Shown here: positions 43,579 through 53,057 of the stretch, one piece after another
Layout of the letters: each line of letters starts with the position of its first letter
Position numbering within the stretch: the first letter of the stretch is position 1
Source of the DNA: Lachnospiraceae bacterium
Lineage (GTDB): Bacteria > Bacillota > Clostridia > Lachnospirales > Lachnospiraceae
Length of the DNA stretch: 64,000 bases
Assembly: GCA_021771755.1 (NCBI GenBank)
Contig: JAETOL010000004.1
Location: forward strand, 62,001-126,000
Reading direction: 5' to 3'
Notes under the pieces: generated by a model
The model's database searches: none
What the model was told of the DNA's origin: nothing
Seen by the model: the letters and a program-made list of their open reading frames with translations, nothing else
Program-made: the position numbers and the translations under genes

Positions 43579-44868
43579 TTATTCATCCTTATCATTTTCG
43601 GAATTGTAATAATCTTCCGGAATATAAATATGAACAGCCTCTATACGGTTCTTTTCTGTAGCATCCACCACAAGCTTTACGCCATCTTCCGTAATATAGG
43701 ATTCTCCTTCTTTTGGGAAATAGTCCAGCTTCTCAATGATATATCCGCCTACAGAATCATAATCTTCCGAATCCAGTTTCAGTCCCAGGGCTTCGTTCAG
43801 ATCATCCAGCTTGGCAGATCCCTGTGCTGTATATTCCCTGTCAGGAACGATTTCCTGCATGTCCTCTACCTCATCCGCATCATATTCGTCACGAATCTCA
43901 CCTACGATCTCTTCCAGAAGATCCTCCATAGTGATCATACCTGCTGTAGCACCATATTCATCCAAAACAATCACAAAATTGACGGAATACTGCTTCATTT
44001 CCATCAAAAGAGCGGCTGTACTTTTATGCTCATACGTAAAATATGGTTTCCGAAGAATATCCCGAATAGAAAATTTTTCTTTCGGATCCCAGAGAAGAAG
44101 ATCTTTCATATTAATAGTTCCTATGATATTGTCCGTACTGTCCTCATATACCGGATATCGTGTATATCCATCCTCCTTAAAGCTGTTCAGCAGTTCTTCA
44201 TAGGTGGCATTTACATCAATAAAAGACATATCAATCCTTGGAACCATTACATCCTTGGCCCGTGAATCTCCAAAATCAAACACATTATAGATCATCTTCT
44301 TTTCTTCTGATTCGATCACCCCGTCTTCATGGCTTACATCCACAATGGTCCTCAGTTCCTGCTCCGTCATGGTGCTCTGTTTTCCCTTTGGATCAACTCC
44401 CAGAACATACAGGATTCCATTGGACAGTCTGTTCACAATAAAAATTACCGGAGTAAGCACCTTCATAAGCAAATAAATAATCGGCGCATAGGCCATGGAC
44501 AGCTTTTCTGCATATAAGGTAGCCATGGTCTTAGGTGTGATCTCTCCAAAAAGCAGGACCAGTAAAGTCAGAATACCCGTGGCAATCCCTACGAAGGCAT
44601 TTCCCAGAACCCGTGTTGTCCAGGTCGTGGCAAGGGAGGAAGCCGAAAGATTTACAATATTGTTTCCGATCAGGATTGTGCTGAGCAGTTTCCCCGGATT
44701 GTCAATGATCTTCTGTAATGTTTTTGCCCGTTTATTTCCCTCATTTACCAGAGACATGATATAAATTTTGTTGACAGTTGTCATTGCCGTTTCCGCCGAT
44801 GAAAAAAACGCAGAAAGCAGCAGCAGGATCAAAAGTACGATCAATTGTATGGCGTCGCCCGAATTCAA
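43579..44868 (-). CDS. CorC/HlyC-type membrane protein (CNNM domain, two CBS, CorC_HlyC)
   Basis: 429 residues. The N-terminal CNNM (DUF21) membrane domain spans about 1-190 (four helices; AFFSSAETAMTTVNKI). A CBS pair follows (VMVPRIDMSFIDV; VNFVIVLDEYGATAGMITMEDLLEEIVGEI) and then a C-terminal CorC_HlyC domain. Members are linked with magnesium or cobalt efflux and membrane stress; the label hemolysin is historical. The start is TTG at 44868, with AAGGAG about nine bases upstream. The CBS motifs suggest nucleotide control. Confidence 0.92.
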   Translation of the reverse strand: MNSGDAIQLIVLLILLLLSAFFSSAETAMTTVNKIYIMSLVNEGNKRAKTLQKIIDNPGKLLSTILIGNNIVNLSASSLATTWTTRVLGNAFVGIATGILTLLVLLFGEITPKTMATLYAEKLSMAYAPIIYLLMKVLTPVIFIVNRLSNGILYVLGVDPKGKQSTMTEQELRTIVDVSHEDGVIESEEKKMIYNVFDFGDSRAKDVMVPRIDMSFIDVNATYEELLNSFKEDGYTRYPVYEDSTDNIIGTINMKDLLLWDPKEKFSIRDILRKPYFTYEHKSTAALLMEMKQYSVNFVIVLDEYGATAGMITMEDLLEEIVGEIRDEYDADEVEDMQEIVPDREYTAQGSAKLDDLNEALGLKLDSEDYDSVGGYIIEKLDYFPKEGESYITEDGVKLVVDATEKNRIEAVHIYIPEDYYNSENDKDE

Positions 44869-44937
44869 ATAAATTCACTCCTTTTGTATCAAAATATATA
44901 AAAAGAAATATACACGATTTTTGTTCATAAAGCAAGT

Positions 44938-44975
44938 AAAAAGTGGATGCAGGTCACTGCCTGCCTCCACTTTTC
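44938..44975 (-). terminator. terminator after the broken symporter gene
   Basis: AAAAGTGGA.GCAGG / CCTGC.TCCACTTTT stem on either side of a short loop, with CTTTTTAC following on the minus strand. Confidence 0.75.
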
Positions 44976-45830
44976 ATCTTGACTCTTTCAGCTCTTTAAA
45001 AAATTTCTTCGTCTCATATACGACCACCGGACTCAATCCCAGAATTCCGATCAGGTTCGGAAAGGCCATCAGGGCATTTGTGATATCTGCCAGGATCCAG
45101 ATGGGCTCCAGAGAAAGAAAAGGAGCCGCTGCTATGCATCCGATATAAAGAAGCTTATACTGTCTGTTCCACTGCACACCGCCGGTCAGATATACCAGGC
45201 AGCGCTCTCCGTAATAATTCCATCCAATGATGGTTGTAAAGGAAAAAAAGATCAGGCCAATGGTCACCATATACATGCCGATATTGCCCGGAAGTCCCTG
45301 GTTAAACGCTGCGTTGGACAGCTTTCCCCCATCCAGGAGCACGCCCCCCACCGGTGTTTCCAGAAGTCCGGAGGAAATTACCACGATTCCTGTCATGGTG
45401 CAGATGATGATGGTGGTAAAAAATACACTGGTCATGGAAATCAGTCCCTGACGTACACAGGATTTTGTCTTTGCCGCCGCAACAACAATCGGCGAACTCC
45501 CCAGTCCGGCCTCATTGGTATATACGCCTCTGGCAATACCGGTCCGCATAGCCGTGATCACCGCGGCCGCCGAAGCAGTTCCCACCGCTCCTCCAAAGGC
45601 AGCATCCGGAGTAAACGCACTGACAAAGATAGCGCGGAAGGCTCCCGGAATCGCTTCGTGGTTAAAAGCCAGCACTGCCAGAGATCCGATCACATAGGCA
45701 ATGGCCATAAACGGAACCACTGCCTATGCCACTTTGGAAATCGACTGGATTCCTCCGAGAATCACCGCAGTAACCGCTACGGTAACGACCACCCCAACCA
45801 GCCAGGCCGGATACGGTGTTCAGTATATCA
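44974..45830 (-). pseudogene. remnant of a sodium:alanine symporter (AGCS family)
   Basis: The open part (44974-45720) encodes the C-terminal 248 residues of an AGCS carrier: VPFMAIAYVIGS, ARGVYTNEAGLGSSPI, and the terminal helices. Upstream the family sequence goes on in the same frame (PAWLVGVVVTVAVTAVILGGIQSISKVA) but is interrupted by TAG at 45724-45726, where a Glu codon is expected, and by TGA at 45820-45822. Beyond about 45830 the similarity ends against the stop of the ABC permease gene. About 200 N-terminal residues are missing, with no start or ribosome site. An intact protein would import alanine or glycine with sodium. It must be non-functional here. Confidence 0.88.
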
Positions 45831-45851
45831 CATCTTTCGTCAAAAAGAAAC

Positions 45852-46511
45852 TCAGAACTCCTTTTTTTGCAGGATTCTTACACTGCAAAAGTAGGAAACA
45901 GACATACAGACCGCATAAAAAATCAGCAGGAGCAGGATTACCGTCCCATCAGAAACACCTTCAAAGCTTTGAAGGATCCCATTCAGATCCATTCCCAGAC
46001 CTTCCAGAAGGTATTTTCCGGCAAAAGCAGCGATCCACACCACGATCACCAGACCGATCGCAAAGATCCGTGATTTTTCCGATCCGTATTTCAGTTTGGC
46101 AGGGATCATAACTGCCAGCATCAGGCCTGACGAAAAAAGAAAGGAAACCAGTATTGCTCCCACGGAATCTTCTCCCCCCTGCAAAGGATCAAGACGGAAC
46201 ACAAGCATCCCCAAAATCAGAGCCAGAACAACTCCCGTCACTCCGGTCAGAACACTCAGAAGATATTTTTCTTTTATATAAGTTTTCCTGTCAGCAGACA
46301 GGATCATCATCCACGGCATCCCATTGTCAAATTCATCATAGGAAAAGGTGGAAAGCGCTGCCAGAGAAAGCATCATCACCAGAAACCCCAGAGAAAACTG
46401 TTTCATCTCACCATTGACCAGTCCAAGCACCATACAAAACAGCAGCACACCCACATATGACTTCCCGGTATTTGCAAGAAGCGCCAGATCTTTTTTTAAC
46501 AATCCCTTCAT
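45852..46511 (-). CDS. ABC transporter permease (ABC-2 type)
   Basis: 219 residues with six predicted membrane segments (roughly 17-32, 40-55, 85-106, 120-138, 148-168 and 190-212). It starts MKGLLKKDLALL, typical of small ABC-2 permeases paired with YtrA-type regulators. Its ATG overlaps the stop of the ATPase gene, so both are translated together. The substrate is unknown; such modules often respond to wall-active compounds or peptides. The broken symporter gene begins directly after its stop. Confidence 0.85.
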   Translation of the reverse strand: MKGLLKKDLALLANTGKSYVGVLLFCMVLGLVNGEMKQFSLGFLVMMLSLAALSTFSYDEFDNGMPWMMILSADRKTYIKEKYLLSVLTGVTGVVLALILGMLVFRLDPLQGGEDSVGAILVSFLFSSGLMLAVMIPAKLKYGSEKSRIFAIGLVIVVWIAAFAGKYLLEGLGMDLNGILQSFEGVSDGTVILLLLIFYAVCMSVSYFCSVRILQKKEF

Positions 46512-47359
46512 AATGTCTCTCCTTTCGCCATCATGGTCAGCACCTCATCCACCGATCCTTTCTCCACTGCCAGTGAAGGGTAATTCTCCTGATAAAACCG
46601 TCTCTGGTCTGTCAGACAGCTGCAGCCAAAGGCCTCTTTTTTCACTTTCAGGATATGTGTTTTATCAAGCTCCTGAAAAGTATGGTCATCCACCTTGAGT
46701 ACTCCGTAATTTTCCAGGATCACATCGGTTTCTTCTCTGAGAATGATCTTCCCCTGGTGGATCATATAGATCTCATCACAAAACTGTTCCAGGTCTGAGG
46801 AAATATGAGAACTGATGAGAATCCCCCGTCCGGGAACTTCCATGTACTCTCTCAGAAGATCCAGAACAGACTCTCTTGCCATTACGTCAAGTCCTGCTGT
46901 TGGTTCGTCAAGAATCAAAAATCTGGCGCCATAGCTCATGGCTGTCAGTACCTTTAGTTTTGCCTTCATACCAGTGGAAAAATCTTTTATTTTTTTATCC
47001 ATGGGAATCTGAAACCGGCTGCATCTGTCCTGAAACTCCTGTTTCTCAAAATCCGGGTAAAAATCTCCCAGAAATCCTGTGATCTGCTTCACTGTCAGAT
47101 AGCCGGAAAAGAAGCTGTCTGAGAGAACCGTTCCAATCTGCTGCTTCTCTTTTTCCCCCAGTTCTCCGATGTTTTTTCCCAGGACTTTTATTTTTCCAGA
47201 GTCCGGCTTAACCAGTCCAAGAATTGCCTTAAACGTAGTGCTCTTGCCTGCTCCGTTTGCTCCGATCAGGCCTGTTACACAATCTTCCGGAATCTCTATG
47301 GAGCAATCCAGTTTAAAATCTCCATACTGTTTTTTTACATGATCCAGCTCTGCAAGCAT
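46508..47359 (-). CDS. ABC transporter ATP-binding protein
   Basis: 283 residues. Walker A GANGAGKST is at residues 33-41, the signature appears as FSTGMKAKLKVL in place of LSGGQ, Walker B is FLILDEPTAGLD, followed by the H-loop SSHI. The C-terminal 70 residues extend past the core, as in Ytr/BcrA-type exporters. It forms an exporter with the following permease and lies three bases after the GntR gene. No substrate can be named. Confidence 0.93.
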   Translation of the reverse strand: MLAELDHVKKQYGDFKLDCSIEIPEDCVTGLIGANGAGKSTTFKAILGLVKPDSGKIKVLGKNIGELGEKEKQQIGTVLSDSFFSGYLTVKQITGFLGDFYPDFEKQEFQDRCSRFQIPMDKKIKDFSTGMKAKLKVLTAMSYGARFLILDEPTAGLDVMARESVLDLLREYMEVPGRGILISSHISSDLEQFCDEIYMIHQGKIILREETDVILENYGVLKVDDHTFQELDKTHILKVKKEAFGCSCLTDQRRFYQENYPSLAVEKGSVDEVLTMMAKGETL

Positions 47360-47362
47360 CCT

Positions 47363-47734
47363 TTATTCCTCCATTATCAACTGAAATAATTCACAGATTT
47401 CTTCGTCTGTCAGGCCTCCTGCACGGGCTTTGCGTACAGCCTGGTCCAGATCGTTTTCCAGTTCTTTTCTTCGTTCTTCCATGAGAAGCCCCTGATTTGC
47501 CTGCGCAATAAAGCTTCCTTTTCCGTGGACTGTATTGACCAGACCTTCCTCTTCCAGATAATCATAGGCTTTTTTTACTGTAAGAGCGCTGATCTTCAGT
47601 TCTCTGGAAAGGGTACGTACCGAAGGCAGCGCGGTTCCCGGAGCCAGTTCTCCACTGATAATATCCGCTTTGATCTGTGATACGATCTGTTCATAAATCG
47701 GAGTCATGGAAGTGTGGTTGATGATCATATGCAT
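47363..47734 (-). CDS. GntR-family regulator, YtrA type
   Basis: 123 residues: an N-terminal winged helix (about 1-75: PIYEQIVSQIKADIISGELAPGTALPSVRTL, then KKAYDYLEEEGLV) and a short helical dimerisation tail, no large effector domain. This is the YtrA subfamily, which controls its own ABC operon. The gene is first in the operon with a perfect inverted repeat over its promoter. GAGGAGGAA lies before the ATG. Confidence 0.93.
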   Translation of the reverse strand: MHMIINHTSMTPIYEQIVSQIKADIISGELAPGTALPSVRTLSRELKISALTVKKAYDYLEEEGLVNTVHGKGSFIAQANQGLLMEERRKELENDLDQAVRKARAGGLTDEEICELFQLIMEE

Positions 47735-47753
47735 ATCTCTTCCTCCTCTTTAC

Positions 47754-47802
47754 AAACAGTATATAACAGTACAACACTGTTGTCAAGTGTTATATACTGT
47801 TT
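47754..47802 (-). promoter_or_regulatory. promoter nested within the GntR operator
   Basis: A perfect 15-base inverted repeat (47754-47768 with 47788-47802, AAACAGTATATAACA) surrounds a second palindrome ACAACA-C-TGTTGT (47771-47783). The minus-strand promoter lies wholly within: TTGACA (47786-47781), 17 bases, TATACT (47763-47758). Binding of the GntR protein would cover both promoter boxes, so autorepression is expected. Confidence 0.85.
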
Positions 47803-47853
47803 ATTGGTAAGAATAAACCGGAAAGAAGCTGTTCTTTCCGGTTTCCCTGATTT

Positions 47854-48780
47854 CTATTCATTTCCTGTGATCAACTGTGGTTCAATAGTAATATTATGAG
47901 CGGTTTCTTTTCCATGGAGAAGCGCAAGTGCAACGTCATATGCCATAGATCCAAAATCAGGACTCTGGATCGTAGCGTCTAAAATACCTCTCTCTACCAG
48001 ATTCAATCCTGCACTTTCCCCTTCAAATCCATCCACTCCGATCAGATGGACTCCATCTGCCGCCCGGTACTGCTGGCATGCCAGAAAAGCGCCGTATGCC
48101 ATTTCATCATTAAATGCAAACACAATATCCGCCTGATCATGAGAGACCAGATAATCCTTCATACGAAGTTCCGCCTGATCCCGCAGCCAGTCTCCATAAT
48201 CATAGACGATCTTTTCCTGTGGAATCCTTGCCTGAATGGCATCCAGAAATCCCTTTCGCCTTTTTTCCGAAATAGGAGACCCCTCCACTCCCTCTATCAC
48301 CATGATTCTGTCGCCTTCTTCATAAAGGTTTTCTAAAATATATTCTCCTGCAAGTCTTCCGATCTTTTCATCATCTGCCTGGATCAGGCTTGTATAACAA
48401 TCTGTTTTCGATCCTACACCAGCCATCACTACAGGGATTTTTTCACTGACTTCTTCCAATTCTCCATCCAGATCCCCACTGCCGTCCGGAGAAACGATCA
48501 GAAGATCAATCCCGCTGGCCATCAAAGCCTCAATATCCTGAATCTGTTTTTCCGGACTCCCTGCAGCATCACGAAAAATAATGTTCACATCTGTATCTTC
48601 TTTTTGCCTCTCCGAAAGCACTTGCACCAGATTGTTCAGCCAGGGTTCCATAACATTCGTCAGGCTGACTCCAATCAGATATTGATAACTGTCTGTATAA
48701 ATATCACTTTTTCTTCCACACCCTGCCAGAAGCAAGCAGCACAAAACAATCATCGCTGCCTTCCGTCTCACTCTCCTCAT
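47854..48780 (-). CDS. sugar-binding lipoprotein next to a two-component system
   Basis: 308 residues. A lipoprotein signal (VLCCLLLAGC) gives a lipidated Cys at about residue 21. The rest is a type I periplasmic-binding fold like ribose/galactose-binding proteins: EPWLNNLVQVL, IIFRDAAGS, LLIVSPDGSG, IQADDEKIGRLAGEYI, FAFNDEMAYGAF, GVDGFEGES. It is related to the operon's other binding protein (shared DWLR and GRLAGEY motifs). It starts within the response regulator stop (ATGA). I infer a sensory partner of the histidine kinase rather than the transport component; a second substrate is the alternative. Confidence 0.8.
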   Translation of the reverse strand: MRRVRRKAAMIVLCCLLLAGCGRKSDIYTDSYQYLIGVSLTNVMEPWLNNLVQVLSERQKEDTDVNIIFRDAAGSPEKQIQDIEALMASGIDLLIVSPDGSGDLDGELEEVSEKIPVVMAGVGSKTDCYTSLIQADDEKIGRLAGEYILENLYEEGDRIMVIEGVEGSPISEKRRKGFLDAIQARIPQEKIVYDYGDWLRDQAELRMKDYLVSHDQADIVFAFNDEMAYGAFLACQQYRAADGVHLIGVDGFEGESAGLNLVERGILDATIQSPDFGSMAYDVALALLHGKETAHNITIEPQLITGNE

Positions 48781-49991
48781 CCCCGCTCTCCTTTGTATGC
48801 CATATTTTTGCGGAATTCCGATGGAGAAACTCCCTGGCAGTTTTTAAATGCCGCAGAAAAATAATGCTGATTGCTGTAGCCTACCTGACCTGCGATCTCA
48901 TTGATGGATCGTTCTTTGTCTTCCATCATAGATATCGCCTGGCTGATCCGAAGTCTTGTAAGAAACTCCTTAAAAGAGATCCCGAGTTCCTGTTTCATCA
49001 TCCTGCTGAGATAAGAAGAACTACATCCTATGGCATGAGCCACCTGTCCCAGATCCAGTTCCCGCTCTCCGTAATGATCATAAATATATTTCCTCGCCTC
49101 CAGAACAATTGGCTTACACTCCATAAATTTTCTCGCCCTGCTTCTCATAAGTGTGCAGGTATCCGGCAGCTGCAGACCATCGCAGTTTTCGATCAGAACA
49201 CAGCATTTTCCTCCTGTTTGAAGCTCTACCTGTTCCCGTATCTGTTCCCGGAACGTTTCCAATTCAGAAGGACTGTCCCTGAGAATCGCAATTACATCCT
49301 GATAACGGCTCATAAAAACAGCCACCGGATGAAAACTGCTCAGATGATCACTCATAATCTTTTCTAAAGTCATTTTATACAGCTCATCCGAAACAGTTCC
49401 GCCTGCGAGTTTACGTTCATATCCTGGCTGTACAGCTGTCATTACAAGCGTAATCTGTTCCGGCATTTCCAGATGGAGAAACTCTGCCTGCTCTTCCCAT
49501 TCTTCAGGTGACAGCTTTCCTTCCACCCAGTCATTCAGAAACACATCCTGAAAATAGGTCTGGTTTTGTGTCAGCTGCTGTTTTACAAGATCCATGAATT
49601 TTTTTGATTTTCTGGTCTTTTCCAATTCTTCTATTACTGCAAGGACTGCATTTTTCAATTCTGCCTCTACGATAGGTTTAAGAAGATACTCCGAGACACC
49701 CAGACGGATCGCCTGTTTCGCATAACCAAATTCATTAAATCCGGAAATGATGATCACCTGACATTCTGTTTCCGTTTTTCGAATCTCTTCCAAAAGCTGT
49801 ATGCCGCTTAATCTGGGCATGCAAATATCAAGAAGTATGATATCCGGATAAAACTCTTTGACCTTGTTCAACGCATCTATTCCGTTTCTTGCCTCTGCAC
49901 ATACATGCACCGGCAATCCAAATCCTTCCAGAGTTTCCTTCAATCCCTGACGGATCTTAGGCTCATCATCTGCAATCAAAACTTTCCACAT
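48777..49991 (-). CDS. response regulator with AraC-type DNA-binding domain (YesN-like)
   Basis: 404 residues. Receiver domain 1-120 with phospho-acceptor Asp in IILLDICMPRLSG, preceded by the acidic DDEP pair and followed by Lys in YLLKPI. A middle region of about 170 residues is followed by an AraC HTH at about 300-400 (LGQVAHAIGCSSSYLSRMMKQELG; INEIAGQVGYSNQHYFSAAFKNCQG). Regulators of this type switch on sugar-uptake operons. Target is probably the adjacent ABC operon. Confidence 0.93.
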   Translation of the reverse strand: MWKVLIADDEPKIRQGLKETLEGFGLPVHVCAEARNGIDALNKVKEFYPDIILLDICMPRLSGIQLLEEIRKTETECQVIIISGFNEFGYAKQAIRLGVSEYLLKPIVEAELKNAVLAVIEELEKTRKSKKFMDLVKQQLTQNQTYFQDVFLNDWVEGKLSPEEWEEQAEFLHLEMPEQITLVMTAVQPGYERKLAGGTVSDELYKMTLEKIMSDHLSSFHPVAVFMSRYQDVIAILRDSPSELETFREQIREQVELQTGGKCCVLIENCDGLQLPDTCTLMRSRARKFMECKPIVLEARKYIYDHYGERELDLGQVAHAIGCSSSYLSRMMKQELGISFKEFLTRLRISQAISMMEDKERSINEIAGQVGYSNQHYFSAAFKNCQGVSPSEFRKNMAYKGERG

Positions 49992-50003
49992 ATTCTTCCC
50001 CCA

Positions 50004-51785
50004 CTACATCTGTTTCATACGAAGAACAGCTATTGTCCCTCCCCCTGGCCTCTGTTCATAATGAAGACCGCAGCCGTCTCCAAAGGCGATCTTGATCCGG
50101 TCATTGACATTCAAAATCCCATATGCCGCTACCTCTTCTGTACGCTCCTTCTGTTTCAGCCAGAAGTTCAATTCTTCGCATTTTTCCCGGCTCATGCCAG
50201 CTCCGTCATCTTCCACCTGAAGAATGATATACTGCTCATCTTCCGGATAAGCCCGGATCCAGATATTGCCTTTTTCCCGATCCGATTCCTTGATCCCATG
50301 ATATAATGCATTTTCTACAAGAGGCTGCAGACAGAGTTTCATTACACTGCATTTCAGAATACGTTCATCCACCTGGGTTTCATATTCAAATAACTCCTCA
50401 TATCGGAACTTCTGAATATCCAGATAACTTTTTACCATAGCAATCTCCTGGGAAAGAGCAATGTATTCTTTCCCCTGACTCAAACTGATCCGGAAAAAAT
50501 TGGACAGTGCAAGAACCATCTCCACAATATCCTGTGCATGGTATTTTTTTGCCATCCACTGAATCGTATCCAGCGTATTGTAAAGAAAATGCGGTTTGAT
50601 CTGTTCATGAAGAATTTTAAGCTCCGCCTCTCTTTTCTTTTTCTGTTCCCTGTAAACCAGCTCCAGAAGCTCTTTGATCTTATCCACCATGGAATTAAAG
50701 GCATCTCCCAGCTGACGGATCTCACCTTTATAGTGATTATCAAAATGAACATCCAGATCTCCTGTCTGTGCCCGTTTCATCAGTCTGGACAGATTTGAGA
50801 TCGGGCGTGTGAAAGATGCAGAAAAAATCACCGAAGCGATTACTGCAAGTACTGCAACAAGAGCAGCGCTCCATACAGAAACATGTTTTACGTATGCCAC
50901 CCCTTCTATGGTCTTACCCCAGTCAAATACACCTACTGCTGTAAGATTGGTAAGCGAGGAACGGCTATAGATTACATTATAATCCTGCCCTTCGATCCTG
51001 CACCGAACCTGACCGCTGTCTTTTTCTGAAAACCATGCCGGATTCATACGATACACAATTTTATTCTGAGGTGCATATACCACTTTTCCCTGGCTGTCCT
51101 GGATATAGCCGAACCCTGTCTGTCCCATGGTGATGTCTTCCACCAGATTCTGAATGCTTTTCAGATCCACATCTACCAGGATTACCCCCAACACCTTCCC
51201 GGTGTCCTTCTCAGGTATCATTTTTGCTGTGCTCACATACTGATCCGTGCTATGATTTTTCCAGCTTTTCAGGTTACGTCCAAAGCCTGTGGTATTCAAA
51301 ACAAGGTTTCCATCCGCATTCAGGGCTTCCTGATACCAGTTCTCTCTGTTCAGAGGAGTCTTTTGCAGACGATAAGAATCATTGGAAAGATACTGGCCTT
51401 TTTCACTGACAAGCACTATATTCAGATAATCTTTATAAGTTTCACTATACTGAAGCAAAAGTTCCCGAACCTGTCCCTCCAGGATCACTCTCCTTGCCTG
51501 CTGTTTTTCTGCATCCAGCTTCAGATATTCCTGCACACAGGGCGCATTTCCCAGTACTTCTATATTGTCAGAAACCGACTGAAAAATCAGATCCAGGGAG
51601 CGCAGCACCTGATTCTGTATTTCCATCGTATTGGCATAAGAATGCTCTTCCATAGAATTCTGATAAATTGTATTTCCAGCCGTAGTGATCACGATAGTGA
51701 CAAGTAATAGAAGGCCACAATTCAGCACAACCATTTTAAACAGCATATTATCCGGGTGTAATATTTTCTTGATCATCTGCAGCAT
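50004..51785 (-). CDS. sensor histidine kinase, YesM/LytS type
   Basis: 593 residues. Membrane helix at about 15-35, an extracellular sensor domain (about 40-290, dCache/sCache-like), a second helix at about 300-322, HAMP (to about 375), then His_kinase with H in HEQIKPHFLYNTLDTIQWMA and an HATPase with NALYHGIKES and GAGMSREK. It phosphorylates the response regulator encoded 12 bases downstream. The large outer domain could bind the sugar directly or a liganded binding protein. The Shine-Dalgarno is GGAGGTG before the ATG. Confidence 0.93.
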   Translation of the reverse strand: MLQMIKKILHPDNMLFKMVVLNCGLLLLVTIVITTAGNTIYQNSMEEHSYANTMEIQNQVLRSLDLIFQSVSDNIEVLGNAPCVQEYLKLDAEKQQARRVILEGQVRELLLQYSETYKDYLNIVLVSEKGQYLSNDSYRLQKTPLNRENWYQEALNADGNLVLNTTGFGRNLKSWKNHSTDQYVSTAKMIPEKDTGKVLGVILVDVDLKSIQNLVEDITMGQTGFGYIQDSQGKVVYAPQNKIVYRMNPAWFSEKDSGQVRCRIEGQDYNVIYSRSSLTNLTAVGVFDWGKTIEGVAYVKHVSVWSAALVAVLAVIASVIFSASFTRPISNLSRLMKRAQTGDLDVHFDNHYKGEIRQLGDAFNSMVDKIKELLELVYREQKKKREAELKILHEQIKPHFLYNTLDTIQWMAKKYHAQDIVEMVLALSNFFRISLSQGKEYIALSQEIAMVKSYLDIQKFRYEELFEYETQVDERILKCSVMKLCLQPLVENALYHGIKESDREKGNIWIRAYPEDEQYIILQVEDDGAGMSREKCEELNFWLKQKERTEEVAAYGILNVNDRIKIAFGDGCGLHYEQRPGGGTIAVLRMKQM

Positions 51786-51895
51786 GCCGCACCTCCAATG
51801 TTACTTATCATAATGTATCTGTCAGTTTCTGTCAACTGATCTGTTTTTCAGATATTCGATTCTCTTTTCCGAAAATATAGGGGCAACTTTCCTGA

Positions 51896-51942
51896 TGAAA
51901 AAAGGGAGGCTGAAAACCATCCCTGATTTTACAGCCCCCTCT
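51896..51942 (-). terminator. terminator after the sugar-binding protein gene
   Basis: AGGGGGCTG / CAGCCTCCCT stem (one wobble and one slip), loop of about 18 bases, then TTTTTTC on the minus strand. It would lower transcription into the kinase gene. Confidence 0.75.
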
Positions 51943-51983
51943 GTTATGTTTCACTTCATTCTATAAATCCTGTCTGAGAAATA

Positions 51984-52958
51984 TTATTCTGCTGTTCCGC
52001 CGTATTTTTCAAGAAGCTCTTCTGCATTTTCCGGAGTAACGATCTCAGAAGTAAGGGTCAGAGTTTTTTCAAGTTCTTTGCCCTCTACCAGAAGCTGATA
52101 TGCACTTTCAATCGCTTCTGCACCACCTGTCGGATAAACCTGAGTCATGCTCAGTCTTCCATCCATTACGCTGCGGATACCACCATCTGGTGTAGGAAGT
52201 CCATCAAATCCCACAAAGAGGATATCGCCTTCTCTGCCTGCATTCTTTGCTGCAATATATGCACCTTCTGCCATCGGGTCATTCAATGCCAGGAAAAGAT
52301 CGATCTCGTCATTTGTCTGCAGCATTTCTTCTGCTACAGTGATTGCTTTTTCACGAAGCCAGTCAGCATTATTCTCTGCTACGATCTCAACTTTGTCATT
52401 TTTCTTGATACCTTCACGGAAACCATTGTCTCTGTCAATACCACCGGAAGTTCCCTCAAGACCCTTGATCTCACATACTTTTCCTCCGTCCGGAAGAAGA
52501 GTATCTGCTACATATTCGCCTGCGATACGTCCCATATCAACATTATCTGCACCGATAAACTGTGTATATTTATCTCCGTCAATCTTTCTGTCCAGAAGGA
52601 TTACCGGAATTCCTGCATCATAAGCAGCGCTTACTGCATTTGTCAGAGGAGTGGCCTCATTAGGAGATGTGATGATCAGATCTACACCCATCTGTACAAA
52701 GTTTTCAATGTCAGCGATCTGCTTGGAGTTATCCTGTGCAGCGTCTGAAAAGATTACTTCAAACTCCGGATATTTTTCTGCTGCCATCTTGATCTGGTCG
52801 TTCATAGCAACACGCCATGGTTCACCGAGATTACACTGTGACATACCAATGACATATTTGTCTTTCTTCTCTGCCGCAAATGCAGGAGCTGCGCTCACTG
52901 CAAGTGTGGATGCTCCGATTGCTGCTGTCAGCAGGATACTAATGGCTTTCTTATTCAT
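51984..52958 (-). CDS. sugar ABC transporter substrate-binding protein without lipobox
   Basis: 324 residues. The signal peptide is of Sec/SPase-I type (MNKKAISILLTAAIGAS, cleavage near AFA-AEK) and has no lipobox Cys, unusual for a Gram-positive binding protein. The mature part is a type I fold (CUT2 family): EPWRVAMNDQIK, VIFSDAAQDN, LIITSPNEATPL, GIPVILLDRKIDG, IGADNVDMGRIAGEY, NDPMAEGAYIAAKN, GFDGLPTPDGG. The closest named relatives I know are YtfQ-like galactofuranose or ribose-binding proteins, but the sugar is not decided by the sequence. Confidence 0.9.
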   Translation of the reverse strand: MNKKAISILLTAAIGASTLAVSAAPAFAAEKKDKYVIGMSQCNLGEPWRVAMNDQIKMAAEKYPEFEVIFSDAAQDNSKQIADIENFVQMGVDLIITSPNEATPLTNAVSAAYDAGIPVILLDRKIDGDKYTQFIGADNVDMGRIAGEYVADTLLPDGGKVCEIKGLEGTSGGIDRDNGFREGIKKNDKVEIVAENNADWLREKAITVAEEMLQTNDEIDLFLALNDPMAEGAYIAAKNAGREGDILFVGFDGLPTPDGGIRSVMDGRLSMTQVYPTGGAEAIESAYQLLVEGKELEKTLTLTSEIVTPENAEELLEKYGGTAE

Positions 52959-53057
52959 ATTGTACCTTCTTTCTCCGACAGTTTTTACTTCTTTTTTATT
53001 TTTTGATCTTCCTTTCTGCTGCCGGACAGGGGAAGAATTTATTTACTTTGTTATAGA

